Assembly (NCBI RefSeq): GCF_003570705.1
Contig: NZ_QWVT01000016.1
Coordinates: 1-64,000, forward strand
Length of the DNA stretch: 64,000 nt
From: Mesobacillus zeae
GTDB lineage: Bacteria > Bacillota > Bacilli > Bacillales > Cytobacillaceae
Direction of reading: 5' to 3'
Shown: one piece after another, positions 51,856 through 61,125 of the stretch
Position numbering within the stretch: the first letter of the stretch is position 1
Layout: each line of letters begins with the position of its first letter
Notes under the pieces: generated by a model
The model's database searches: none
The model's input: only the letters and a program-made list of their open reading frames with translations
Told to the model about the DNA's origin: nothing
Made by a program: the position numbers and the translations under genes

Positions 51856-53313
51856 TTGAACGGAAGAACAAACAAGCCTAAAGGAAAATTTGAAAATCAT
51901 AAAAGGGCGGGAAAACAAGGCGGGATTCAAGAAAAAAGCAAGCCTGTCATAATAGAATTGGGCCAAACTTTTCCGCTGACGATCAAGCGGCTTGGGATCA
52001 ATGGGGAAGGTGTAGGTTACTTCAAGCGCCGTGTCGTGTTTGTACCTGGTGCTCTGCCTGAAGAAGAAGTAGTGGTAGAGGTTACAAAGGTGCTCCCGAA
52101 TTTCGCCGAGGCGAGAATCAAGAAGATCCGGAAGGCTTCGAAGCACCGCATCAAGCCTGTCTGCCCTGTGTATGAAGAGTGCGGTGGCTGCCAGCTTCAG
52201 CATTTGCACTACTCTCAACAGCTGAAGGAAAAGCGGGATATCGTTATCCAGTCGCTCGAGCGGCACACAAAGCTGCCTGTAGCAGAAATGGACATCAGGG
52301 AAACGATTGGCATGGACAACCCGTGGGGCTACCGGAACAAAAGCCAGTTCCAGGTGGGCGAGCGGGGAGGCAAGATCCTTGCTGGCCTTTACGGTATGAA
52401 CTCGCATAAACTCATCAATATCGAGCAGTGCGCAGTCCAGCACCCAGCAACGGTGAAGGCGACAGAAGCGATTAAAGGAATCCTGCAAAAACACAACATC
52501 ACAGTTTACAATGAAAAGACAGGAAAAGGCCTTGTCAGGACAATTGTTGCGCGTACTGGTGTCACATCTGGAGAGGTGCAGATCGTTCTCGTCACGACGA
52601 AAAAAGAGCTGCCGAACATGGAAGAGCTTATTGCCGATATCAAAGAGCAATTGCCTGAAGTGGTTTCAATTGTACAGAATATCAATGGCGAAAAAACATC
52701 ACTCATTTTCGGCGAAGAGACAGAAACGCTCGAAGGAAATGATTTCATCCAGGAAACACTAGGAGACCTGCAATTCGAGCTCTCAGCCCGTACGTTCTTC
52801 CAGCTGAACCCTGAGCAGACCGTGAAGCTGTACAACGAGGCAAAAAAAGCCGCTGCGCTAACGGGAACGGAAAAAGTGCTCGACGCATACTGCGGGGTGG
52901 GAACAATCGGCCTCTGGCTCGCAGACCAGGCAGGGGAAATCCGAGGGATGGACATCATCCCCGAATCCATTGAAGACGCCAAGAAAAACGCCAAGCGTCA
53001 CGGCATCACTCACGCCAAATACGTGCCCGGAAAAGCAGAAGAAGTATTGCCGAAATGGGTCAAAAAAGGTTGGAAACCGGACGTCATCATCGTCGACCCG
53101 CCGCGGACCGGCCTTGATAACGCGCTTCTCCAAACCATCCAGCAGGTGAAGCCAGCCAAGATCGTCTACATCAGCTGCAACCCGTCAACCTTGGCAAAAG
53201 ACATCGACACCTTGAGCAAGCAATACAAAGTAGAGTACATCCAGCCCGTGGATATGTTCCCGCATACTGCACATGTGGAGTGCTGTGTGTTGCTTGTACT
53301 AAACGACGAATGA
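51856..53313 (+). CDS. rlmCD: 23S rRNA (uracil-5-)-methyltransferase RlmCD
   Basis: 485 residues. An N-terminal basic tail and TRAM domain ([20 protein letters not shown]) are followed by a 4Fe-4S cysteine set ([14 protein letters not shown] plus a later CAVQH), an SAM-binding Rossmann domain ([20 protein letters not shown]) and the catalytic [12 protein letters not shown]. It methylates U747 and U1939 of 23S rRNA (YefA in B. subtilis). TTG start after TTGGAGTGAACCATA. Its 3' end is the rumA-type attachment gene used by several serine-recombinase elements; here a broken recombinase sits immediately downstream. Confidence 0.93.
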   Translation: MNGRTNKPKGKFENHKRAGKQGGIQEKSKPVIIELGQTFPLTIKRLGINGEGVGYFKRRVVFVPGALPEEEVVVEVTKVLPNFAEARIKKIRKASKHRIKPVCPVYEECGGCQLQHLHYSQQLKEKRDIVIQSLERHTKLPVAEMDIRETIGMDNPWGYRNKSQFQVGERGGKILAGLYGMNSHKLINIEQCAVQHPATVKATEAIKGILQKHNITVYNEKTGKGLVRTIVARTGVTSGEVQIVLVTTKKELPNMEELIADIKEQLPEVVSIVQNINGEKTSLIFGEETETLEGNDFIQETLGDLQFELSARTFFQLNPEQTVKLYNEAKKAAALTGTEKVLDAYCGVGTIGLWLADQAGEIRGMDIIPESIEDAKKNAKRHGITHAKYVPGKAEEVLPKWVKKGWKPDVIIVDPPRTGLDNALLQTIQQVKPAKIVYISCNPSTLAKDIDTLSKQYKVEYIQPVDMFPHTAHVECCVLLVLNDE

Positions 53314-53360
53314 TCAATATTAAATAAAAAAACTTACAGAAGAACCAGAATCTGTGAGAA

Positions 53361-54800
53361 TCATTGGGCAAAAAAAGAAGACATATAGTGATCCGAGAAT
53401 CTGTAATAGAATCTCGGATTCCCATCTTCTTTTATTTCTATTCGTTCTATAAGTTTTTGAACCATTTTTTTATCTAAGACAGGTTTTTGGGTGAATTCTT
53501 TAATCTGCTGAATCAGCTTTTGGAGGTCCTCGTTTTTTCTTTGATGAAGCAACCTTTTTTCTAACGTGACTCTTTCTTCGTTGAGCTCCGTAATCTGAAC
53601 ACTGTTGTCATCTATAAGCATTTTGTATTCCTCATCTTGAATTTCACCACGAATCTTTAGCCGAAGTGCTGCTGTTTTATCATTTTTTAAACTCTCAATC
53701 TCTTTGAAAACCATATCAAGCCTTTTCTGATCACATTTCATATCTTTTGTTATCTTCTTTTCGATATCTCTTTGGACAGACTTTAAATACAAGTTTGACA
53801 CCATTTGATTAATGCTAATCTGAATGATCTTAATCAATTCATTCTCCTCTATATGGTGGTTTGAGCACTGTGTACGTCCATGCTTATTAAATGTTCCACA
53901 AATATAGCCTCTACGACTTGATTTGTAGTGCATGCTCTTACCGCAATCAGCACAGAACGCAATATTTGAGAACAAGTGCCTTTTAACATGTGGTCGTTTT
54001 CGTTTTCTTTCACTCATTAGTTGTTGAGCTTAATAAAAATCGTCCTTGGAGATAATGGCTTTATGTGTAGACTCAATAACTACATAATCAGCAGGATTAT
54101 TTTTTTTGCGTTTTTCAGTAGCTACACTTATTGTTATTTCACGTTGTTGGACAAGATCACCGATATAATGCATATTCTTAAGTATTTTTCATACGGAAGA
54201 GCCATGCCAGATAGAAGTAGCATTTTTTTCCTGCAACAATAGACGGAGTAGGTATGTGTTCTTCTAAAAGCTCTCTAGCAATGCTGTCAAACCCTTGACC
54301 AGAAAGATAAGAACTAAATATTCGACGAACTACATTAGGTGAAAAATTATCTTTTACTTTTAAATGCCCATTTTCTACATAGTAGCCATAAGGTGGGTTT
54401 GATCCTTTGAATTTTCCGTTCTTTGCTCTTACTGATAATGCTGACTTTACACGATCGCTTGTTCTTTGTGATTCTTGTTCATACATCCATGCATATAAAC
54501 CAAACATTTGAGTATTTCCGGTTAAAGTATCAATGGCACCATCTAAAGTAAGATATGAATACCACGGTTTTCAGCTAAATTTCTAATCTCATAAGAAAGT
54601 TGTCCGTTTCGGGCTAACCGTGACAGTTCTTTTGCTAGGATGATATCGAACTTATTGTTTTTTGCATCCTCAATCATTCGTTTTAATTGGGGGTGTTTTT
54701 TTGTTTTTGTACCAGATTGGATATCTAAATAGAAAGATTGTTTTTGTTCTTCTTTATCCTGATGTTTTATTCAATCCAATGGGGGAGCACGAGGTAAAGG
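53361..54800 (-). pseudogene. Large serine recombinase (integrase) with many lesions
   Basis: Pieces of one recombinase in order on the minus strand: catalytic-domain remnant LDIQSGTKTKKHPQLKRMIE then LAKELSRLARNGQLSYEIRN (54560-54760), frameshift, LDGAIDTLTGNTQMFGLYAW then MYEQESQRTSDRVKSALSVR (54330-54560), recombinase domain NPPYGYYVENGHLKVKDNFS, frameshift near 54190, GDLVQQREIT..., an in-frame TAA near 54018, then zinc ribbon CADCGKSMHYKSSRRGYICG and a coiled coil to 53361. The N-terminal segment with the nucleophilic serine is missing. It is convergent with rlmCD and probably the remains of the enzyme that brought in the island. Confidence 0.85.
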
Positions 54801-54986
54801 TTTTGTGCTTGCTTGGACTGTAATATAATTGTACAGAAGCTATTACTAAAAAATCAAAGTTATAAGGTTCGAGCATGATTTTTTTGAAAATCTCTCTGTA
54901 AAGGTTATTAGAAGATATTGTTTGAAGTTGTTTTCTTATAAGTGGTTTTCTATTGGATATTATTGAAAGGAGAATGATTTGGAATC

Positions 54987-56279
54987 GTGAACCGAATTAG
55001 CGAGATTACAAAGCGTGATATTCTTGATCTATTTCAAAACGGTATGGATTTAGAAGAAGTATTTGAAACGAAAAAAGTAAGTTATTATTATTTTGGACAA
55101 ATGGATGAGCTTGAATTTCTTAAGAGATTATATGATTTAGAAAGTATGCCAAGTTCTGATTGTAGATTCTCAAATGCTGAAGGTGATATATGGCAGCACA
55201 CGATTAACAATGATGATTACCCATATTGTTGGGTATTTGAAGACGAACGATTTCATTTGAAAAATGGAAACGATGAAATATACTTGAGATTTATTTGTGA
55301 GATATTTCATCCGGCAGTTAGATCAGAAAAAGGATACTGGATGGAATTTCTTACCGAGATAAATAAACTATTACAGCATGATGGATATGAACTATATCCT
55401 GCAGAGAAAATTTCCAACCGTGATGTGTATAGTTGGAGATTATATCAACCAGAAAATGAGATGTTTGTTCCTTTTTCTCAAAGAAATAAGAAAGCGATAA
55501 AACAGAAAGAAATAGTACTTAGAATTAAGCGTGAAGTAAGAAATCAAATTTATCAAATCTTTAAAAAATATGATTTTAGATTTAGAAAAACAAGCGAGAC
55601 AGGATGGGTGGATGATGTTTTAGTAAGTGAAGAAATTCTTCAAGATATAAAGATGTTTTATACTCCCAAGTGCTTTAATAAAGAGAATAAATTTGTTGAA
55701 ACTGATAGTCTCAAGGATTTTATCTTGTTCACTTTGCCTTATAATGTGATAGATGCGATAGAGTTTTTCGGTAAGTATTGTAATAATGACTTAGCAGCAG
55801 ATATTAATACAATATTTAATCTAAATGGTATTTCCCTGAAATTAAATAATGGAAAAATTGAAAGCATAGTAACTAGTCATATAACAAACAGTTCATTGGC
55901 TTCGATTGGCGAGGTAGGACTGAAAGAACTACTTCAGGAAGCTAGTAGGTACTACGAAAAAGAGAATTTGAATATTGCTGTTGAGAAACTCTGGGATGCT
56001 TTTGAAAGACTAAAAACATATTATTCGCCAACGCTAGATAAGAAAAAATCAGTAAATAGAATCACTGAAAGTATGAGTGGCAACAATGAGCCATTTAAAG
56101 AATTATTCGATAGAGAATTCTACGAGCTTACAAAAATCGGAAACAACTTTAGAATCCGTCATCATGAAACCACAAAAGTCGATATAGAAGATAATAAACA
56201 TTACGATTATTTTTATAAACGCTGCCTTTCTTTAGTCACGACTGCTATTCAATACTTGGATAATGGAGGAGTAATTTAA
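54987..56279 (+). CDS. AbiJ-like protein with C-terminal HEPN-type region (candidate abortive infection)
   Basis: 430 residues. The N-terminal ~160 residues (MNRISEITKRDILDLFQNGM; FHLKNGNDEIYLRFICEIFH; PAVRSEKGYWMEFLTEINKL) look like an AbiJ-type N-terminal domain. The C-terminal ~130 residues are helical and end with TKIGNNFRIRHHETTKVDIE, an RxxxxH-like HEPN nuclease motif. Such proteins are abortive-infection toxins that act on RNA. No antitoxin gene is adjacent. GTG start; AAAGGAG lies 14 bases upstream. AT-rich relative to the core genes, consistent with transfer. Family assignment is from pattern only. Confidence 0.5.
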   Translation: MNRISEITKRDILDLFQNGMDLEEVFETKKVSYYYFGQMDELEFLKRLYDLESMPSSDCRFSNAEGDIWQHTINNDDYPYCWVFEDERFHLKNGNDEIYLRFICEIFHPAVRSEKGYWMEFLTEINKLLQHDGYELYPAEKISNRDVYSWRLYQPENEMFVPFSQRNKKAIKQKEIVLRIKREVRNQIYQIFKKYDFRFRKTSETGWVDDVLVSEEILQDIKMFYTPKCFNKENKFVETDSLKDFILFTLPYNVIDAIEFFGKYCNNDLAADINTIFNLNGISLKLNNGKIESIVTSHITNSSLASIGEVGLKELLQEASRYYEKENLNIAVEKLWDAFERLKTYYSPTLDKKKSVNRITESMSGNNEPFKELFDREFYELTKIGNNFRIRHHETTKVDIEDNKHYDYFYKRCLSLVTTAIQYLDNGGVI

Positions 56280-56291
56280 TATATATTAAAT

Positions 56292-56330
56292 AAGGCAATC
56301 TCAAGTTATTACATTGAGATTGCCTTTTAA
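56292..56330. terminator. Terminator of the AbiJ-like gene
   Basis: AAGGCAATCTCAA and TTGAGATTGCCTT pair perfectly around GTTATTACA, then TTAAAT. Confidence 0.88.
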
Positions 56331-56551
56331 ATATACATTATTTGTACGGGCGCTATATCCTATGGCAAAAGTCAAACTTATATTTATTTTTACAACCCTT
56401 TGTGAGACATCCATTAGTTCCATTATCTACACTATTCAATAAACACAATAAACCTAACTATAATTATACAATTGTTGTATTTATTGAATAAAATCTGACT
56501 ATTGACTCGGGATATATGGTAAAATTAACCTAGTAGTAAAGGGGGAGTTTG

Positions 56552-56869
56552 ATGTCGAGTATTGAAGCAATTATTTTTGATCTTGATGATACACTTATAG
56601 ATACTGCTCAAATAAAACAACTACGCAGAAGGCCCTGGAGCGAATGTTATAGATATATTCCTACTAAAACCTTTGCTCTTTTTGGTGAAGAACTATCATC
56701 TATTATAGAGGATAAAAATTTAAAGTTAGGAATAGTTACAAATTCTCCACGACCTTATGCCACTAAGGTACTATTGTCAAAAGTGTCATATTTTGTCGGG
56801 AAACTGGTCAATCTTATTTGTGGAAAAGCGCTCTATCTTAATTGTGATAAACTGCTCTCTCTAGTTTAG
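56552..56869 (+). pseudogene. Truncated HAD-superfamily hydrolase gene
   Basis: 105 residues. HAD motif I is intact (AIIFDLDDTLIDT) and motif II-like LGIVTNSPRPYATKVLLSK follows at about residue 65-83, after an internally short cap. The sequence then stops resembling HAD proteins at TGTCATATTTTG (56787), and ends 27 residues later. Motifs III and IV are absent, so it is non-functional. The break coincides with the repeat block at 56787-56868. Confidence 0.7.
56787..56868. mobile_element. Candidate transposon end with 24-bp repeats
   Basis: The HAD gene is interrupted at TGTCATATTTTG. Three ~24-bp direct repeats follow: TATTTTGTCGGGAAACTGGT..., TTATTTGTGGAAAAGCGCTC..., TTAATTGTGATAAACTGCTC..., all ending CTATC/CTCTC-like. 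A 5'-TGT end with internal repeats resembling transposase binding sites is typical of Tn7- and Tn552-type elements. The opposite end was not found. Confidence 0.4.
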
Positions 56870-56915
56870 CGGTTACACCCCGTTGTAAAAATAAAAAGAA
56901 CAAATCGTAAGAGCA

Positions 56916-56985
56916 TAAGGGAACGAGGGATAGTAACGGAAACAACATATAATTTAATTTCAAAACAGAATACCCTCGTCCCTTA
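56916..56985. repeat. Imperfect long inverted repeat
   Basis: TAAGGGAACGAGGGATA (56916-56932) and TACCCTCGTCCCTTA (56971-56985) are complementary except for two bulged A. It lies just past the stop of the 194-residue minus gene and may be its terminator-like stem or part of the transposon end. Confidence 0.5.
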
Positions 56986-56999
56986 CTCAAAAAGGATGG

Positions 57000-57584
57000 C
57001 TATGAAGAATGCTCTTGTTGCGACTTACGCCATTCACCTGTTCTTATTCTTCGAACGATTTCCCGTTTAATTTTTAATATATAATCTTCAGGATCATTTT
57101 CTAACCTCTGGGAGAAACTGCAATTCTCACATACAAATCTTGTAGGACGGTTTGAATAAAAGCCTTCTGGTGATTTATTTGAAAGTACAAGATCATTCAT
57201 ACAATCTGGGCAAATGGGATGTGGTGAACTATTTGTTAAAGTTAACCTCCCGTCAAACCCACGATACCATTCGAATATCCATAAAATGTTATCTATTCTA
57301 TCTTTTCTGTAATGAGTTACTATAGATTGCCCGATATAATCTGAACTATTCGAATTTACTTTCTCAACGATTTTCTTACTAAATAAAAAAATGGATAATA
57401 CAACCAAGATTATCCAAAATTGAATTTCAAAGGATAAAACAGATGTTAATATTTCCTTTAGCCAATTAAAGATTAAAATAAGTGCTTCAATTACATTTAT
57501 CTTATTTATATATGCTACTATCAGGGTTCCAACCACTGTTCCAATTATTGCAGAAACAGTTGGGTGTTTTAAGATTTCTTTCAT
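57000..57584 (-). CDS. Membrane protein with C-terminal zinc ribbon
   Basis: 194 residues. Two N-terminal transmembrane segments (VSAIIGTVVGTLIVAYI and FWIILVVLSIFLFSK) are followed by a cytosolic part with a CPDC...CENC zinc knuckle pair (about residues 124-152) and a basic C-terminal helix. ATG after AAAAGGAGGACTATAA. No family recognised; proteins of this shape sit in accessory islands. Confidence 0.6.
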   Translation of the reverse strand: MKEILKHPTVSAIIGTVVGTLIVAYINKINVIEALILIFNWLKEILTSVLSFEIQFWIILVVLSIFLFSKKIVEKVNSNSSDYIGQSIVTHYRKDRIDNILWIFEWYRGFDGRLTLTNSSPHPICPDCMNDLVLSNKSPEGFYSNRPTRFVCENCSFSQRLENDPEDYILKIKREIVRRIRTGEWRKSQQEHSS

Positions 57585-57933
57585 TTATAGTCCTCCTTTT
57601 CCTTTTGAATTTGTAATCAGTTTTTGAAAACCATGCAAGTATAAAGGATGGAACAATGGATAATTTCCTTTCTTCCCACATTAGAAGTTGTTCTTCCTTA
57701 TATGGTATAGTCAGATTTTCAATTGTCATAATTGGCATTGTGATAATCCCTCTTGTTCCAATAGGTGAATTCCTATGGTTTGTCTGCAGATAGTACTCTA
57801 CGCATGTATCTCACAACTCATGTTAGTAGTAACAACGAAAAATTATTTCTTTGGTTATTTTCATAAAAGCCGACCTCCACTTAAATTAATTTTATAGGTG
57901 GATTTTTTAACTGCTATTAAACAGCTGCTGCTT
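57585..57933. other. Interval without a convincing gene
   Basis: A minus-strand frame starting at 57738 (MPIMTIENLTIPYKEEQLLM...) runs into the next gene in another frame. It lacks a ribosome binding site; it could be a remnant. Nothing else seen. Confidence 0.4.
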
Positions 57934-58620
57934 CTAATCTAATTTCATATCAATAATGTCAGGATTATCATTACTTTTAAAGTTTTTTTCTTGAATAAAC
58001 AGTTTGTAAGCAACATTACCTATAGTATTTGTAGCAAGAGCATCCACGGTACCACCAATAATTCCTCCAGCTAAAGGCACCATTTTACCCAAATTAATAA
58101 CTCCTTTTCCTCCAAACTTCGTTAATAAACGAAAGCCAACAGCTTGATTGATTTTCTTTATTACTTCGAAAGGAATTCTTTTTATACCAGTGACTGCGAG
58201 TTTTCTTCCTATTTGAATGCCTGCATTTTTAAGAATATCCTTTGCTCCATTTCCGGCTAAACAGGCATAAACAAATGTTTTAACTTGATCATCTTTTACA
58301 TCATATCCACCCATATGTGCAATAGCTGCAACCATCCTCATTTGAACTAGAATAACGCTGGTAATATTCGCAGGTACAGCAACAGGTAATGTAATAATTC
58401 CTCCTAAACCGGTTAACAATCCACTAGTAGCACTTTTAGTGTTTTGCCAGAGTATTAAATTTTTAACTTTTTCATCCAAAGTCCCACTTTTTTGCAAATA
58501 ACTCTCAGCTAATTCTATTGAGGTGTCCATACCAGGGATACCACCGTTAATTGCTTTATCGTAAGACCACTCTAATGCCTTCATTATTGAGTCGTGTGTT
58601 AAAGATTTTGTTTTAGACAA
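57934..58620 (-). CDS. EcsC family protein
   Basis: 228 residues. The family core is present: a helical N-terminus, GLLTGLGGIITLPVAVPANI, VILVQMRMVAAIAHMGGYDV, and two glycine-rich hydrophobic segments at the end (GKMVPLAGGIIGGTVDALAT). EcsC was named from the ecs ABC operon, but this type stands alone in mobile regions; function unknown. TTG start with AAAGGTGAT eight bases upstream. Confidence 0.82.
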   Translation of the reverse strand: MSKTKSLTHDSIMKALEWSYDKAINGGIPGMDTSIELAESYLQKSGTLDEKVKNLILWQNTKSATSGLLTGLGGIITLPVAVPANITSVILVQMRMVAAIAHMGGYDVKDDQVKTFVYACLAGNGAKDILKNAGIQIGRKLAVTGIKRIPFEVIKKINQAVGFRLLTKFGGKGVINLGKMVPLAGGIIGGTVDALATNTIGNVAYKLFIQEKNFKSNDNPDIIDMKLD

Positions 58621-58872
58621 TTTTAATCACCTTTCTTCTGGAGAATTATAGTAATATTATACTATGAATCAAGGTAAGAAAATTAATTATCCTTTATAAA
58701 ATAGAGGTGTGATTTTGCTTTAAAATCAAAAGACTTGCTGTTGTATCCAAGTAGTAAGCTTGCTGAATAAAGACTTTAAAAAGCCGATATAAATTAGAAG
58801 TTAATCAGCTATAGCTAAGTTTGTCGTATTCAATACTGAAATGATTAAAATAAAAAATAGACAGGTGTCCAT
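58621..58872. other. AT-rich intergenic region
   Basis: Divergent promoters are likely here. The word AAAGCCGATAT at 58780 also occurs at 1 and 63377. Nothing else seen. Confidence 0.4.
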
Positions 58873-59130
58873 ATGGAAAGAAAAAGGCCAAAAATAAAGA
58901 ACAAAGTCGAAATTCCTGTAAATATATTTAAGGGAGAAAAATTAATCGCAGAATGTCCTAGTATTCAGGAGGCAGCAAGATTTTTTAAAAAAGAAACAAA
59001 TTCAAAACGGTATAATTGGTCTGCCATTAATAAGGGGATATGGTACGGTGATTCGTATTCTAAAGATGGAGCTACTTACTTTTTTACAACAGATATAGAG
59101 GCTGTTAAGAGAAAATTGGGTACGCTATAG
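58873..59130 (+). CDS. Small protein with NUMOD1-like DNA-binding pattern
   Basis: 85 residues: KGEKLIAECPSIQEAARFFK then KRYNWSAINKGIWYGDSY. The order (short beta hairpin, PSIQEAARF helix, turn, second helix, then Y/W-rich strand) resembles NUMOD1 domains found in homing endonucleases, but there is no nuclease domain. Ribosome binding site AGGTG. Probably a phage or mobile-element gene. Confidence 0.5.
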   Translation: MERKRPKIKNKVEIPVNIFKGEKLIAECPSIQEAARFFKKETNSKRYNWSAINKGIWYGDSYSKDGATYFFTTDIEAVKRKLGTL

Positions 59131-59164
59131 ATCAAAACTTGCAAAGCCCTAGTGAGGTATAAAT

Positions 59165-59713
59165 ATGCTCAAACTTAGTACATCAGCAGAAAAATTAGTA
59201 TATAAACGTGCTGTAGAGTGGTTAATTAGAAGTTATAATGCAATAAAATTAATGGATCCCGAATCTATATATACCTTTCAAAATAATACTAATTTTATTC
59301 AAGGCTTCGTATATAGATCCTTGAAATCTTCTGCAAAAGAGACTTTGGATTTAAATTATGATTGGAATGGTATGGGAGCGCATAAATATATTACTCCAAT
59401 AGCTCTAGAACTTTATAACAATAACAAAAAAACCGCATACATTAGGGAACACGTCGTATGTAAAAATATATATTTTAAGGAAATAATCGAGGAATTAAAA
59501 AAGGACTATCCGGATGGTCATATTATTGGTAATATCCTTTTAAGGTATTACTTTACAGCTCTTATAACAAAGGAAGAAAATAGAACATTAGATGAAATGG
59601 GCTTAAGAAGAGTAATGTGTGTGAATGAGGAATGGGATTGTGAAAATTTATTTAATAGATATGAAAAAGCAGGAGTCGAATTAGTAGAAAATCCTTACTA
59701 TGTTTTAAAGTAG
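59165..59713 (+). CDS. Hypothetical protein
   Basis: 182 residues, start ATG after GTGAGGTATAAAT, 34 bases behind the previous gene. Charged, without transmembrane segments; one stretch rich in aromatic residues (FQNNTNFIQGFVYRSLKSSA; LNYDWNGMGAHKYITP). No family recognised. Confidence 0.5.
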   Translation: MLKLSTSAEKLVYKRAVEWLIRSYNAIKLMDPESIYTFQNNTNFIQGFVYRSLKSSAKETLDLNYDWNGMGAHKYITPIALELYNNNKKTAYIREHVVCKNIYFKEIIEELKKDYPDGHIIGNILLRYYFTALITKEENRTLDEMGLRRVMCVNEEWDCENLFNRYEKAGVELVENPYYVLK

Positions 59714-59824
59714 AGGAACAAGCTATTTAAGGCTACTGATAAACCCACTAGCTTCACTTGTATTATTTTAAAAAATATTTACCCGAAATTCTATGTAGTA
59801 CTAATTATCTCATACGAGCGCTAA

Positions 59825-60049
59825 ATGGAAAAATTCACACACGTTAAATGTTTAAAGGATGTACTTGAAGATGATACCGTAATTTTTAAAAAAGATGAAA
59901 TTTATAAAATTATGGGATTTGACTACAAATCACTTGTATATTACATTGAACCGGAATATTACCCCCACGAACCTTTACCAGAAGAATTTGCTATATCTCC
60001 AATACACCCTGATTTTAAATTTTTAGTCTCATTTAAATTTTTAATGTAG
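59825..60049 (+). CDS. Small hypothetical protein
   Basis: 74 residues: MEKFTHVKCLKDVLEDDTVI then FKKDEIYKIMGFDYKSLVYY. The pattern (beta barrel start, FKKDEIYKI) resembles small phage-type proteins with an SH3-like strand order. The ribosome binding site is weak. No family recognised. Confidence 0.4.
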   Translation: MEKFTHVKCLKDVLEDDTVIFKKDEIYKIMGFDYKSLVYYIEPEYYPHEPLPEEFAISPIHPDFKFLVSFKFLM

Positions 60050-60408
60050 CTAGCAGCTATAATATAGTTTTAAATGTGGCTAAATATATGAAGATAGGGG
60101 CACAAGGAGAGAGAAAGAATCGGAATAAAACACCCTAAAGTATTATATCCTGTTTTGGCTATTCTGTTACGACAGAAGAAGGCCAGAGAATGTTGATAAA
60201 CCCACCAACATCCATTGTGTTGTCAATTACAGTCCACACATGTGGAGACGGTCGCACTGCTGGAGTTAAAATGTAACTAAAAAATAGAAATCCTACCAAT
60301 CAAAATAAACTTTTTCCACATCTTATCAACAGTTGGAATAAAGTTTGTACAAAAAAGTGTGAGAAAAGAGCCTGTTATCCCCGACATATCAACAATCGAG
60401 AAAAAAGC
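60050..60408. other. Gene-free stretch containing repeat block A
   Basis: Contains CCACACATGTGG (a 5-bp palindrome with CA loop) near 60229 and the long direct repeat at 60271-60369. No gene. Confidence 0.5.
60271..60369. repeat. Long direct repeat A1 with paired DnaA-like boxes
   Basis: About 98 bases nearly identical to 62855-62952. It contains TTTTCCACA (60312-60320) and TTATCAACA (60323-60331), each 8 of 9 to the DnaA box TTATCCACA and three bases apart, followed by a conserved AATAAAGTTTGTACAAAAAA. Confidence 0.85.
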
Positions 60409-60726
60409 GTGAGTGAAAAACTTTATTTTAACTTGATCAAAAACGTGAAAAAAAGCGTGAGAAAAGCCCGAAAAACGGGTTTTTTTCTTGCGAAAAAGGG
60501 TGAAAAGCGGGAGAAAAGGAAAGAGTTTATTTTAACGGCACAAAACAATGAAATAAACCCTTGGAAATGGCTTATTGACGGCATTTCCGAGGGTTATTTT
60601 TATGTTGGGAATCGAGATGTGGTCGAAATTCAAGGTGTGCTTTTAGCGGATTTTGGCTTTGTAAGTGATGGCGAAGTAGAAAAAGGAGGTGCAGTATTGC
60701 GGATAGGGTTTAACCGTTTGGCATAA
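60409..60726 (+). CDS. Doubtful hypothetical frame overlapping a repeat
   Basis: 105 codons from GTG: N-terminal part very lysine/arginine-rich (KNVKKSVRKARKTGFFLAKK), which arises from the repeat that recurs at 62941 out of any complete gene; C-terminal NEINPWKWLIDGISEGYFYV then IQGVLLADFGFVSDGEVEKG looks more protein-like. It may be a remnant of a short plasmid-type gene. Little support. Confidence 0.25.
   Translation: MSEKLYFNLIKNVKKSVRKARKTGFFLAKKGEKREKRKEFILTAQNNEINPWKWLIDGISEGYFYVGNRDVVEIQGVLLADFGFVSDGEVEKGGAVLRIGFNRLA
60454..60540. repeat. Direct repeat B1 with hairpin
   Basis: Matches 62941-63025. It holds a terminator-like CCCG-AAAAA-CGGG followed by TTTTTTTC, and GAAAAGCGGGAGAAAAGGAA. 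The 3' piece (AGAGTTTATTTTAACGGCAC) occurs a third time at 63066. Confidence 0.85.
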
Positions 60727-61125
60727 CAGAGAATAATTTTGCGAAAGAATACATTTCCGCTAAAGAAAGAGAGTGGGTATTATGAAAAAATATAAATAAA
60801 TTTAGTTTTCATTTTGTAAATCATAATCTTAAAATTAAAGTCGGCAATAGTGTCGGATTTTTTGCATTCAACGATTATTAAAAAATGGTAAATGGAAGGG
60901 AATATGTTTTATTTTGTAGAAATCAACATTGGGCAATTCAGATAAGATTATGCGTACGGTTGTAAAAATTTAAGGCGGTCTTTTATCCATTTTTACTGGA
61001 ATGGAAAAACCTAAGCATGATTTGGTCATTGATGAGATTGTACCTATATAAAGTGTAATCGTCGAATCAATTGGGTTTTCAATGTATGACTTAGCGATAA
61101 ATCTTTAATTGGAGGATAATCAAAA
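60727..61125. other. Gene-free stretch with possible fragments
   Basis: Short frames such as TGMEKPKHDLVIDEIVPI-stop (about 60998-61051) look like pieces of a decayed gene, but no complete gene is visible. Confidence 0.35.

Noticed and set aside
57502-57738. 78-codon minus-strand frame ahead of the zinc-ribbon membrane gene
   Set aside because: Overlaps that gene out of frame and has no ribosome binding site; possibly a remnant.
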